Shown here piece by piece: positions 18,292 to 26,915 of a stretch of DNA of 64,000 bases. Source of the DNA: Pseudomonas wayambapalatensis (lineage in GTDB: Bacteria; Pseudomonadota; Gammaproteobacteria; Pseudomonadales; Pseudomonadaceae); assembly GCA_014268975.2 (NCBI GenBank), contig CP077096.1, positions 4,191,501 to 4,255,500 of the forward strand, given 5' to 3'. The notes below the pieces were generated by a model. The model was given only the letters and a program-made list of their open reading frames with translations. It had not been told where the DNA came from and did no database searches. A program made the position numbers and the translations under genes. The first letter of the stretch is position 1. Every line of letters begins with the position of its first letter.

Positions 18292-19419
18292 TCAACCCCG
18301 CCGATACGGCAGCATCTCCCGTGCCTGCTCGGCATACGCCCTCACCCCGTCTCGCTCCTGAGCCAGAAACTCATCCACCGCCCGCCGCAGCCCAGCATGG
18401 CGCAAGTAGTGCCACGAACGCGTCAGCACTGGCTCGAACCCGCGGATCAGCTTGTGCTCCCCCTGGGCACCGGCGTCGAACCGCTGCAGCCCCTCGGCAA
18501 TCGCGTAGTCCATGCCCTGGTAGAAGCAGGTCTCGAAATGCAGGCGGTCGAATTCGTCCAGGCAGCCCCAGTAGCGACCGTAGAAACTGTCGCCCCCGAC
18601 CAGGCTCAAGGCCATGGCCACGTCGCGGCCGTTCTGCCGTGCGACCACCACCCGCAGCGCCTCGGGCATGCGCTCGGCCAGCAGGCTGAAGAACTCACGG
18701 GTCAGGTAGGGCGCACGTCGTCGCACCGCATAGGTGTTGGCATAGCAGCGGTAGACGAAATCCCAGCGCGCCTGGTCCAGCTCATCGCCGCGCAGCCACT
18801 GGAAGTCGATGCCCTGTCCGGTCACCTGCTCGCGCTCCTTGCGCATCTGCTTGCGCTTGCGCGAGCTGAGGGTGTCGAGAAAGTCCTGAAAATCCCGATA
18901 ACCACGGTTGCGCCAGTGGAACTGGCAGCCCAGGCGCTCCATCCAGCCCGGCTGGCCGAGCATCTGCTCGTCCAGGCTGCTGTCGGTGAAGTTGATGTGC
19001 GCACCGGACAGTTCACCCTTGACCAGGTACTCCGGCAATGCCTGCAGCAACAGCAGGGCGTCGGCAGGGTCTGCGCTCAGCAGGCGCGGCCCACTGACCG
19101 GGCTGAACGGCACCGCCCCGAGCAGCTTGGGGTAATAGGCGATACCCGCACGCTCACAGGCATCGGCCCAGCCGTGGTCGAACACGTACTCACCGAACGA
19201 ATGCCATTTGCGGTACGCCGGCAGCAACGCCCGCACCTCGCCGTCACGCTCCAGCACCAGGTGCTCGGCGGCCCAGCCGGTCTGGCGGCTGACGCTGCCG
19301 CTGTCCTCCAGCGCACTGAGAAAGGCATGGCTCAAGAACGGCTGGCCGGCGGGCACGAGCGCGTCCCAGGACAGTGCCGGAAGGTCACGCAGGTGGGCAA
19401 GACTGTAGAGGCTGGTCAC
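18292..19419 (-). CDS. FemAB/GNAT-like N-acyltransferase (DUF482 'peptidogalycan' family)
   Basis: About 375 residues starting at GTG 19419, which has AGGGAG eight bases upstream; an in-frame ATG at 19530 would add 37 residues without coding look. Conserved segments include AYRKWHSFGEYVFDHGWADA, GAHINFTDSSLDEQ, SSRKRKQMRKERE and YYWG-like FYGRYWGCLDEFDRLHFE, which are those of the DUF482 branch of the GNAT/FemAB superfamily. The substrate is not known; the family name refers only to a supposed cell-wall role. It is divergent from the porin gene. Confidence 0.8.
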   Translation of the reverse strand: MTSLYSLAHLRDLPALSWDALVPAGQPFLSHAFLSALEDSGSVSRQTGWAAEHLVLERDGEVRALLPAYRKWHSFGEYVFDHGWADACERAGIAYYPKLLGAVPFSPVSGPRLLSADPADALLLLQALPEYLVKGELSGAHINFTDSSLDEQMLGQPGWMERLGCQFHWRNRGYRDFQDFLDTLSSRKRKQMRKEREQVTGQGIDFQWLRGDELDQARWDFVYRCYANTYAVRRRAPYLTREFFSLLAERMPEALRVVVARQNGRDVAMALSLVGGDSFYGRYWGCLDEFDRLHFETCFYQGMDYAIAEGLQRFDAGAQGEHKLIRGFEPVLTRSWHYLRHAGLRRAVDEFLAQERDGVRAYAEQAREMLPYRRG

Positions 19420-19683
19420 GACTTCGGCTCCCTGAACACAGGTCGCCAGTATCGCCAAAGGCGCCGGTTCGCTCAAATGACGACGACCGTTCTTATAACC
19501 AAGTGAGTAATTACTTAACAGCAGTGCCACTAAATAGACATTATTCTGTAATCCCCCCTCGCAATACTTGCGCCTGTTTTTCGGATGCCGAGAACCTGTC
19601 TAGTCAGGCCTTTTCCGGAGACATGCCAACTTGGGGGTGGGCGCACACAAGCCTCCCCACACTTTTCCAATAGGGAGAACCTT

Positions 19684-20928
19684 ATGCGTCTTGTTTCTAC
19701 ACTTACCGGAGTTAGCCTCACCGGCATGATGCTGGCCCTGAGCGCCCCGGCCAGTGCTGCAGTCGACGCCAAGCTGCTCGAAATGCTCCGCGCCAACGGC
19801 TCGATCAACCAGGCGCAGTACAGCGAACTGCAGGCCGATCTGGCAAAAGAAACCAAGGAAAAGGCCGACCAGAAGGCACAGTCCGAACGCCTGAGCTCCT
19901 TCGAACAGAAAGTGGCATGGGCCGCCAAGACCCAGATCAAGGGTGACGTGCGCCTGCGTTACGAAGACGTCAACGTCGACAACCCACGCAGCGGCAGCGG
20001 CAACCAGGACCGCGAACGCGTCCGTGCCCGCGTCGGCTTCTACAGCGAAATCAACCCGCAGGTTGACGCTGGCGTGCGTATCGCCACCGGCAGCAGCGCC
20101 GATGGCCGCTCGACCAACCAGAGTCTGGACAACTACTTCGAGAAGAAATCGCTGTGGGTCGACCTGGCCTACCTCGACTGGCACCCGACCGCCATCCCGA
20201 ACCTGCACCTGATCGGCGGCAAGATGCAGCAGCCTTGGGTGAGCATGGGCGACATCATCTGGGATAGTGACCTGAACCCGGAAGGTGTGGCTGTTACCTA
20301 CAAGACCAACCTGGGCGGCGCCGAGCTGTTCGGCAGCGCCGGTCAGTACACCCTCAAGGACAACGTCGACGGCGACGGCGTGCAGTTCAAGCACGACGCC
20401 CAGCTGTACCACGGCCAGTTGGGTGCCCGCTTCGCACCGGCTGATACCCTCAAGGTCACCGTTGGCGGCAGCATCTACGGCTACGACAACGACAAGGAAT
20501 CTGCCGCCCTGCGTCAGTTCGGCAACACCACCAACGAATTCAACCTGGTGGAAGGCTTCGGTCAGATCGACTTCACCGGCTTCGCCATCCCGCTGGCAGC
20601 CTACGGTCAGTACGTGAAGAACACCGAAAGCACCGACGGCGAAGACAAGGCCTGGCTGGCTGGTGTGAAGACCAAGCTCGGCGCCTGGAGCCTGGACTAC
20701 AACTACCGCGACGTGCAGCGCAACGCTGTGGTCAGCGCCTTCACCGACTCCGACTTCGGTAACGGCTTCACCGGTAACCGTGGTCACAAGTTCAAGGTCG
20801 GTTACGAAATCGACAAGAACTTCGCTGTCGGCGCGGCTTACCTGATGGCCAAGACCGACCGTTCGCAGCTGCCGAACACCGACGCGGACGTCGACACCCT
20901 GCAGGTCGACCTGGAAGCCAAGTTCTAA
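19684..20928 (+). CDS. Outer-membrane porin (putative_porin family)
   Basis: A 414-residue outer-membrane protein: signal peptide MRLVSTLTGVSLTGMMLALS ending in PASA, a coiled-coil-like stretch rich in E/K/Q (about 28-75, ADLAKETKEKADQKAQSER), then a beta barrel of alternating residues ending in a C-terminal phenylalanine (DLEAKF), the signal for Bam-mediated insertion. Lipoprotein features are absent. GGGAG seven bases before the ATG supports the start. It closes with a strong intrinsic terminator. Codon use is very biased (highly expressed). Specificity unknown. Confidence 0.87.
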   Translation: MRLVSTLTGVSLTGMMLALSAPASAAVDAKLLEMLRANGSINQAQYSELQADLAKETKEKADQKAQSERLSSFEQKVAWAAKTQIKGDVRLRYEDVNVDNPRSGSGNQDRERVRARVGFYSEINPQVDAGVRIATGSSADGRSTNQSLDNYFEKKSLWVDLAYLDWHPTAIPNLHLIGGKMQQPWVSMGDIIWDSDLNPEGVAVTYKTNLGGAELFGSAGQYTLKDNVDGDGVQFKHDAQLYHGQLGARFAPADTLKVTVGGSIYGYDNDKESAALRQFGNTTNEFNLVEGFGQIDFTGFAIPLAAYGQYVKNTESTDGEDKAWLAGVKTKLGAWSLDYNYRDVQRNAVVSAFTDSDFGNGFTGNRGHKFKVGYEIDKNFAVGAAYLMAKTDRSQLPNTDADVDTLQVDLEAKF

Positions 20929-20951
20929 AAGAACGCTCCCCTGCGTAGCTC

Positions 20952-20993
20952 AGCGGGAAGTGCCGACCCCATCCGGCGCTTCCCGCTTTTTTT
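20952..20993 (+). terminator. Rho-independent terminator of the porin gene
   Basis: AGCGGGAAG (20952-20960) pairs with CTTCCCGCT (20979-20987), with inner TGCC/GGCG pairing, followed by a run of seven T. A textbook intrinsic terminator 24 bases after the porin stop. Confidence 0.88.
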
Positions 20994-21011
20994 CGTCTGC
21001 TGAAAATACAA

Positions 21012-21135
21012 CGGCCTTTTCGCGGGCAAGTCGCAGCGGCGAACCGCCGCTCCCACAGGTACACAACAGCTTGAGGGCAGTGGTGTATCTGTGGGAGCGG
21101 CGGTTCGCCGCTGCGACTTGCCCGCGAAAAGGCCG
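21012..21135. repeat. Perfect 46-bp inverted repeat (REP pair)
   Basis: Left arm 21012-21057 begins CGGCCTTTTCGCGGGCAAG and right arm 21090-21135 is its exact reverse complement, separated by 32 bases. The arms consist of a REP core extended by GTCGCAGCGGCGAACCGCCG. It lies between the convergent porin and fabH2 genes. The same extended form recurs with one canonical arm at 47241-47333. Confidence 0.9.
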
Positions 21136-21144
21136 CCGCCGTTA

Positions 21145-22266
21145 TCAGCGCTTGCGCAGAATCACACTGCCAATCGAATACCCCGCCCCGAACGAACTCA
21201 GCACCGCCAGCGAACCCTCGGCCAGGTCATCCTGGTACAGGTGGAAGGCAATCACCGAGCCGGCCGAACTGGTATTGGCATAACGGTCGAGAATCACCGG
21301 TGCCTCCTGCTCGCTCACCTCACGCCCCAGCAGTTTCTTGACGATCAGGTGGTTCATGCTCAGGTTGGCCTGGTGCAGCCAGAAGCGCTTGACGTCGGAC
21401 GGCTGCAGGTCGTTCTCGGCCAAGTGCTTGCCGATCAGCTCGGCGACCATCGGGCAGACTTCCTTGAACACCTTGCGCCCTTCCTGCACGAACAGTTTGT
21501 CGCGGGTGCCTTCACCCTCCTCCGCCGCACGGTTGAGGAAGCCGAAGTTGTTGCGGATGTTGTTGGAGAACGAGGTCAGCAGCTTGGTGCTGACGATGTC
21601 GAACTGATGCTTCGAGGTGGCCTGGTCGGCGCGCTCGAGCAACACGGCAGTAGCGGCATCACCAAAGATGAAGTGGCTGTCGCGGTCACGGAAGTTCAGG
21701 TGCCCGGTGCAGATCTCCGGGTTGACCATCAGGATCGCCCGGGCCTGGCCGAGCTGGATGCTGTTGGCGGCGTTCTGGATGCCGAAGGTGGCCGAGGAGC
21801 AGGCCACGTTCATGTCGAAGCCGAAGCCCTGGATACCCAAGGCCTGCTGCACTTCGATAGCGATCGCAGGATAGGCGCGCTGCAGGTTGGAACAGGCGAC
21901 GATCACCCCGTCGACGTCGGCAGCGGTACGACCGGCACGCTCCAGTGCCTGGCGGGCGGCGGCCACGGCCATTTCGCAAAGAATGGAGTACTCGTCGTTG
22001 GAGCGCTCCGGCAGGCGTGGCTTCATGCGCTGCGGGTCGAGGATGCCGGCCTTGTCCATGACGAAGCGGCTCTTGATGCCCGACGCCTTTTCGATGAACG
22101 CCGCGTCGGACAGCGGCGCCGGCTCGACCTCGCCACGCTCGATGGCGGCGGCGTTGTCTGCGTTGAACTGTTGCGACCAGGTGTTGAAGGATTCCACCAG
22201 TTCTTCGTTGGAGATGCTCTGGGCCGGGGTATACAGGCCGGTGCCGCTGATCACGACGTTATGCAC
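21145..22266 (-). CDS. 3-oxoacyl-ACP synthase III-type ketosynthase (FabH2-like)
   Basis: A 373-residue thiolase-fold condensing enzyme with the KAS III catalytic triad: Cys156 in NVACSSATFG, His298 in FWLHQANL and Asn331 in RYANTSSAG. It is longer than housekeeping FabH (about 320) and has an extra segment after residue 30. It matches my memory of P. aeruginosa PA3286 and P. putida PP_4545, which take acyl-CoA (for example octanoyl-CoA from beta-oxidation) into fatty-acid synthesis. Starts with GTG, GAGGAA about eight bases upstream. A perfect 16-bp palindrome lies 64 bases upstream. Confidence 0.88.
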   Translation of the reverse strand: MHNVVISGTGLYTPAQSISNEELVESFNTWSQQFNADNAAAIERGEVEPAPLSDAAFIEKASGIKSRFVMDKAGILDPQRMKPRLPERSNDEYSILCEMAVAAARQALERAGRTAADVDGVIVACSNLQRAYPAIAIEVQQALGIQGFGFDMNVACSSATFGIQNAANSIQLGQARAILMVNPEICTGHLNFRDRDSHFIFGDAATAVLLERADQATSKHQFDIVSTKLLTSFSNNIRNNFGFLNRAAEEGEGTRDKLFVQEGRKVFKEVCPMVAELIGKHLAENDLQPSDVKRFWLHQANLSMNHLIVKKLLGREVSEQEAPVILDRYANTSSAGSVIAFHLYQDDLAEGSLAVLSSFGAGYSIGSVILRKR

Positions 22267-22329
22267 GGTCGTTCCTCTGGTCTGTGGCCTGCGCCTGTCG
22301 GGCGTTGGCCGGGATGGGCTGTGATTAAT

Positions 22330-22345
22330 GGCACTTTAGTGCCAA
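22330..22345. promoter_or_regulatory. Perfect 16-bp palindrome upstream of fabH2
   Basis: TGGCACTTTAGTGCCA: TGGCACT and AGTGCCA around a central TT, with no mismatch. It lies 64 bases upstream of the fabH2 GTG in AT-richer sequence, where a repressor operator would overlap the promoter. The half-site TGGCAC recalls sigma54 elements, but the GG-GC spacing is off by one, so an operator is the better reading. Confidence 0.5.
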
Positions 22346-22373
22346 CTTGAGATCGTCAGCGAGGGCTGCGCCC

Positions 22374-22401
22374 TCGATCGCGGGGCAAGCCCGCTCCCAC
22401 A
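22374..22401 (+). repeat. REP element
   Basis: TCGATCGCGGGGCAAGCCCG followed by CTCCCACA, a P. putida REP between hrpA (stop at 22478) and the fabH2 control region. Confidence 0.8.
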
Positions 22402-22477
22402 AAGTGAGAGCGCGGTTGTCATGCGATGGGCCGCAACGCGGCCCAAATTGCACCAATATTGCCACAATTCAGGGAAT

Positions 22478-25400
22478 TTAGGCTTCCACCAAACTCCACT
22501 GCTTGCTTAATCGCTTATCGGAAACCGCCACTTTCGTCCCCAACTGCTGCGCGAACAGCGACACCCGGTACTCCTCCAGCAACCAGCGATACAGGGTCAG
22601 CTCGGCGTCACGCTTGCCCTCCTGGGCATGCTTGTCGGCGCGGGTCTTGTACTGTGTCCACAGGTTGCCCAGCTCGCCGCTCCAGACCCGGTCCTTCTGC
22701 ACCTGCGAGCCCAGCTTCTCCAAACGTAGCTCGATGGCCTTCAGATAGCGCGGCAGTTCCTTGAACCACTGCGCCGGCGTCTCGCGCACGAAGCCTGGGT
22801 AGACCAGGTTGCCCAGTTGCTGCTTGATATCGTTCAGCGCCACGGCCTGGCTCAGGTCGATCTTGCCCTTGAAGCGCTTCTGCAGGCCATGCCACAGCTT
22901 GAGCACTTCCAGGGTCTGGCGTGCCAGCCGCTCGGCATGCTCGGCCCAGTCGCCACGCTTGCGTTCGGCGAGCGAGGCCAGTGCGGCGCCGTCGCGCGGC
23001 AGTGGCGTCTCGCCTTCGAGCACACAGCTGTCGAGGCTGGCCAGCAGGATATCCTCGACCAGCGACTCGACCCGGCCCAGCTCGCGGTACAGCAGCCCCA
23101 GCTCTGTCAGCCCCGGCAGCTTGCCGCGCAGGAACTTGGCAGGCTCGGCCAGCTGTTGCAGCAACAGGCGCTGCAGCGCGCGGCGGTGCTGGAATTCGGC
23201 TTCGGCCTGGGTCGAGAAACGCCCCTCGCGCACCGCGCCGTTGTCTTCCACCAGTGCCGGGTAGACCGTCAGCGACAGGCCGGCAATCTTCTGCTGGGCA
23301 GTCTGCGCCACCTGGGCGAAGGCCTTGGCCTGCACCGGCTGTTCGGTCTTCTCGCTACGTGGCAACGCCAGGGCGGCCTGGCTGGCGGCGGCGAAACGCG
23401 CGGTCAGCTCAGCCAGGTCGCGGCCTTCGCCGAGGAACTTGCCCTGGCCGTCGACCACCTCGATGTTCATGCGCAGGTGCCCTTCGACCTGGCCGGCCGA
23501 TTCGGCCCACGCCTCGTCGGACACCCGCGCCCCGGTCATGCGCAACAGCTCCTGGCCCAGGGCCTGCGGCAAGGCACCTTGGCCGAAGCTCATGCGCGAC
23601 AATGCCGCCTTGACGAAGTCCGGCACCGGCACGAAGTTCTTGCGCAAGGCCTTAGGCAGGTTGCGCACCAGGGCCACGCACTTGGCCTCCAGCAACCCCG
23701 GCACCAACCACTCCAGGCGTTCGCCCGGCAGGTTCGGCAGCAGGGGCGCAGGCACCCGCACGGTGACACCGTCACGCGGGTGATTGGGTTCGAAGTGATA
23801 GCTCAGCGGCAGGCGCAGGTCGCCCACCTGCAGATGGTCCGGGTACTGCGCGGCGGTGACTTCGCTGGCCTCACGAGCGAGCACGTCCTCTTCGCGCATG
23901 ATCAGCAGGTTGGCGTCCTTCTGGCTGTTCATCCGGTACCAGCTGTCGAAGGTCGCGGTCTGGTGGATCTCTTCGGGCAGGCGCGCCTCGTAGAACGCGT
24001 ACAGTGTCTCTTCGTCGGCCAGGATGTCACGACGGCGGGCCTTGGCTTCCAGCTCGTCGAGCTGCTCGAGCAGGCGCTTGTTGGCCGACAGGCACTTGGC
24101 CCTGGACTGGATCTCGCCACCGACCAGCCCCTCGCGGATGAACAGCTCGCGCGAGGTCACCGGATCGATCGGACCGAAGTGCACCGGGCGACGACCGACC
24201 AATATCAAGCCATAAAGCGTGATCTGCTCATAGGCGACCACCTGACCGCGCTTCTTCTCCCAGTGCGGCTCGAAATGGTTCTTCTTGATCAGATGCCCGG
24301 CCAGCGGCTCGATCCAGTCCGGCTCAATCTTGGCGACCATGCGCGCATACAGCTTGGTGGTTTCCACCAGCTCGGCGGCCATCACCCACTGCGGGCGCTT
24401 GCGGCCGATGCCGGACGAGGGGTGCACCCAGAAGCGCCGCTGACGCGCGCCCTGGTAATCACCCTCTTCGGTCTTGTGGCCGATCTGGCTGAGCAGACCA
24501 CTGAGGATCGCCTTGTGCATCCGCTGGTAGTCGGAGGCTTCCTTGTTCACCGCCAACTGCAGGTCGCGGCAGATCAGCGACAGCTGGCGGTGCGCATCAC
24601 GCCACTCGCGCAGGCGCAGGTAGTTGAGGAACTGCTTGCGGCACCAGTTGCGCAGCGGGTTGGCGGTCAACGCCTGGCGCTGTTCCTCGAAGCCGCGCCA
24701 CAGGTTGACCAGCGCGGCGAAGTCCGAATCGACATCCTTCCACTGCGCGTGCGCCTGGTCAGCGGCCTGCTGGCGCTCTGGCGGTCGCTCGCGCGGGTCC
24801 TGTACCGACAGCGCACTGGCGACGATCAGCACTTCCTGCAGGCTGCCCTGGCGGGCACCTTCGAGCAGCATGCGGCCCAGCCGCGGGTCGATCGGCAGGC
24901 GCGCCAACTGGCGGCCCAGCGGCGTGAGCTGGTTCTCGCGGTTGACCGCCGAGAGCTCCTGCAACAGGTTGAAGCCGTCGCTGATGGCCTTGCCATCCGG
25001 CGGCTCGATGAACGGAAACGCGTCGATCTCGCCCAGGCGCAGGTGCAGCATCTGCAGGATCACCGCCGCCAGGTTGGTGCGCAGGATCTCAGGGTCGGTG
25101 AAGGCCGGGCGGCCGTTGAAATCATCCTCGCTGTAGAGACGGATGCAGATCCCCGGCTCGACCCGCCCGCAACGGCCTTTACGCTGGTTGGCGCTGGCCT
25201 GCGACACCGCCTCGATGGGCAGGCGCTGGACCTTGGCGCGGTAGCTGTAGCGGCTGATGCGCGCGGTGCCGCTGTCGATCACGTAGCGGATGCCCGGCAC
25301 GGTCAGCGAGGTTTCGGCGACGTTGGTCGCCAGTACCACGCGCCGGCCACTGTGGGACTGGAAGATCTTCTGCTGCTCGGCCGGGGTCAGGCGCGCGTAC

Positions 25401-26383
25401 AGCGGCAGGATTTCGGTGTGGCGCAGTTGTGCCTTGCGCAGGATTTCGGCGGCATCGCGAATCTCGCGCTCGCCGGGCAGGAACACCAGCACATCGCCCG
25501 GGCCCTTGCCCTGGCTGCGCTCGTGCTGGGCGATTTCATCCAGCGTGGCGAGGATCGCCTGATCGACGGTGAGGTCATCCTCGACTTGGTTACCCTCCTC
25601 GTCCTGCTCGCTGGTCAGCGGGCGGTACCAGGTGTCAACCGGGTAGGTGCGGCCGGACACCTCGATGATCGGCGCGCCATCGAAGTGCTTGGAGAAGCGC
25701 TCCAGGTCGATGGTCGCCGAGGTGATGATCAGCTTGAGGTCAGGGCGCCGGTGTAGCAGGGTCTTGAGGTAGCCGAGCAGGAAGTCGATGTTCAGGCTGC
25801 GCTCGTGGGCTTCGTCGACGATGATCGTGTCGTAGCGCTCGAGGAAGCGGTCGTGCTGGGTTTCGGCCAGCAGGATACCGTCGGTCATCAGCTTGACCAG
25901 GGTGTTCGAGTCGCTCTGGTCCTCGAAACGCACCTGGTAACCGACGAGCGCCCCAAGCGGTGTGCCGAGCTCCTCGGCAACCCGCGCCGCCACACTGCGC
26001 GCGGCGATCCGGCGTGGCTGGGTATGGGCGATCAGGCCATGACTGCCGCGGCCCAGTTCCAGGCAGATCTTCGGCAACTGGGTGGTCTTGCCCGAGCCGG
26101 TTTCGCCGGCGATCACCAGCACCTGATGCTCGGACAGGGCCTTCTTGATCTCGTCGCGCTTGGCGGCGATGGGCAGGTTGTCGTCGTAGCGGATGCTCGG
26201 CACGCTCTGCTGGCGCGCGGTGACCTGGGCACAGGACGCCTGGACCTTCTCCACCCACTGCGCCAGCTTGCCCTCGTCGGGGCGCTTGCGCAGCTCGTGC
26301 AGTTGCCGCCGCAGGCGATGGCGGTCGGCGATCATGGCGTGGTCGAGGTTTTGCAGCAGTTTGTCGATGGCGTGGTCAGTCAT
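22478..26383 (-). CDS. hrpA: ATP-dependent RNA helicase HrpA (DEAH-box)
   Basis: A 1301-residue DEAH-box helicase starting at ATG 26383; E. coli HrpA has 1300. Motifs in order: Walker A GETGSGKTTQ (about 95-104), QPRRIAARSVA, DEAH in IIVDEAHERSLN, SATI, the VLATNVAETSLT and QRKGRCGRV motifs of the second RecA domain, the helicase-associated domain, and a long C-terminal region (about 600-1301) with DUF3418 typical of HrpA. It acts on RNA; in E. coli it is linked to fimbrial mRNA processing and rescue of stalled ribosomes. The frame continues 44 codons upstream but that part is REP sequence, so it is excluded. Confidence 0.96.
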   Translation of the reverse strand: MTDHAIDKLLQNLDHAMIADRHRLRRQLHELRKRPDEGKLAQWVEKVQASCAQVTARQQSVPSIRYDDNLPIAAKRDEIKKALSEHQVLVIAGETGSGKTTQLPKICLELGRGSHGLIAHTQPRRIAARSVAARVAEELGTPLGALVGYQVRFEDQSDSNTLVKLMTDGILLAETQHDRFLERYDTIIVDEAHERSLNIDFLLGYLKTLLHRRPDLKLIITSATIDLERFSKHFDGAPIIEVSGRTYPVDTWYRPLTSEQDEEGNQVEDDLTVDQAILATLDEIAQHERSQGKGPGDVLVFLPGEREIRDAAEILRKAQLRHTEILPLYARLTPAEQQKIFQSHSGRRVVLATNVAETSLTVPGIRYVIDSGTARISRYSYRAKVQRLPIEAVSQASANQRKGRCGRVEPGICIRLYSEDDFNGRPAFTDPEILRTNLAAVILQMLHLRLGEIDAFPFIEPPDGKAISDGFNLLQELSAVNRENQLTPLGRQLARLPIDPRLGRMLLEGARQGSLQEVLIVASALSVQDPRERPPERQQAADQAHAQWKDVDSDFAALVNLWRGFEEQRQALTANPLRNWCRKQFLNYLRLREWRDAHRQLSLICRDLQLAVNKEASDYQRMHKAILSGLLSQIGHKTEEGDYQGARQRRFWVHPSSGIGRKRPQWVMAAELVETTKLYARMVAKIEPDWIEPLAGHLIKKNHFEPHWEKKRGQVVAYEQITLYGLILVGRRPVHFGPIDPVTSRELFIREGLVGGEIQSRAKCLSANKRLLEQLDELEAKARRRDILADEETLYAFYEARLPEEIHQTATFDSWYRMNSQKDANLLIMREEDVLAREASEVTAAQYPDHLQVGDLRLPLSYHFEPNHPRDGVTVRVPAPLLPNLPGERLEWLVPGLLEAKCVALVRNLPKALRKNFVPVPDFVKAALSRMSFGQGALPQALGQELLRMTGARVSDEAWAESAGQVEGHLRMNIEVVDGQGKFLGEGRDLAELTARFAAASQAALALPRSEKTEQPVQAKAFAQVAQTAQQKIAGLSLTVYPALVEDNGAVREGRFSTQAEAEFQHRRALQRLLLQQLAEPAKFLRGKLPGLTELGLLYRELGRVESLVEDILLASLDSCVLEGETPLPRDGAALASLAERKRGDWAEHAERLARQTLEVLKLWHGLQKRFKGKIDLSQAVALNDIKQQLGNLVYPGFVRETPAQWFKELPRYLKAIELRLEKLGSQVQKDRVWSGELGNLWTQYKTRADKHAQEGKRDAELTLYRWLLEEYRVSLFAQQLGTKVAVSDKRLSKQWSLVEA

Positions 26384-26480
26384 GGGGCTTTCTGATGATG
26401 CAGGTGAGCCTGCTTTTGCATGATCGGCATTCGTGGGGATGGGCGATTGTCGCAGATTTGTGGGTTCTCTGCTGCCTGTA

Positions 26481-26511
26481 CCGGCCCCTTCGCGGGCAAG
26501 CCCGCTCCTAC
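26481..26511 (+). repeat. REP element
   Basis: CCGGCCCCTTCGCGGGCAAG followed by CCCGCTCCTAC, almost the textbook P. putida 35-bp REP, upstream of hrpA. Confidence 0.85.
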
Positions 26512-26880
26512 GCAAGAGCAGCCCGTGCAGGAGTGGGTCTATGCCGCGACAGAGCCGAGCGGATCAACACAATGTTTAGCCAAAACCGATCTGAACATCA
26601 CCACTCACCACTTTAATCAACCTTACCCATCATGTGAGTATCCAGGGCATGATTCCCGACCCGATCACCACGCCCCCGCTATCACGCCCTTCGCTGCCGA
26701 AGGTCAGGGCCCGCGCCGGTGAAAATCCGTTGGTCCACATCATCCTCGCCTTCTGGGCCCTGTGGCACTGCCGCCATGCTCGCCCGCCGGATACCTCGCT
26801 CGCTGTCCATTGACGCCTACCGCAGCCCTGCGGCTGCCTGAATCCGTCCGACACACCGCGTCAACCCGCGGTGGTCTTGT

Positions 26881-26903
26881 GCGCCCCTGAACGACAGGGG
26901 CGC
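26881..26903 (+). promoter_or_regulatory. Perfect hairpin just upstream of the puuA-type start
   Basis: GCGCCCCTG, loop AACGA, CAGGGGCGC: a nine-base-pair GC-rich stem ending 12 bases before the ATG at 26916. It occupies the place where the ribosome loads, and no strong ribosome-binding site is visible (GAGCGAG only), so it may tune translation. Confidence 0.45.
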
Positions 26904-26915
26904 GAGCGAGCCTCC

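Larger units (their letters stand above)
26384..26915. other. 532-bp intergenic region with REP and GC-rich hairpins
   Basis: It holds a REP (26481-26511) and, nearer the glutamine-synthetase gene, GCAGCC-CTGC-GGCTGC (26821-26837 region) and the perfect 9-bp stem GCGCCCCTG/CAGGGGCGC at 26881-26903. No gene is supported; a 21-codon ORF beginning at 26776 lacks a ribosome-binding site. The length suggests that the puuA-type gene has a long controlled leader. Confidence 0.6.

Noticed and set aside
22330..22345. Sigma54 promoter reading of the fabH2 palindrome
   Set aside because: The GG to GC distance is one base short of the required spacing on the minus strand.
22817..25756. 979-codon plus-strand open frame
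   Set aside because: Exact antisense shadow of hrpA, rich in Q/R/H/L low-information sequence.
26776..26841. 21-codon ORF that could be a leader peptide of the puuA-type gene
   Set aside because: No ribosome-binding site and no residue bias linked to polyamine or glutamate metabolism.
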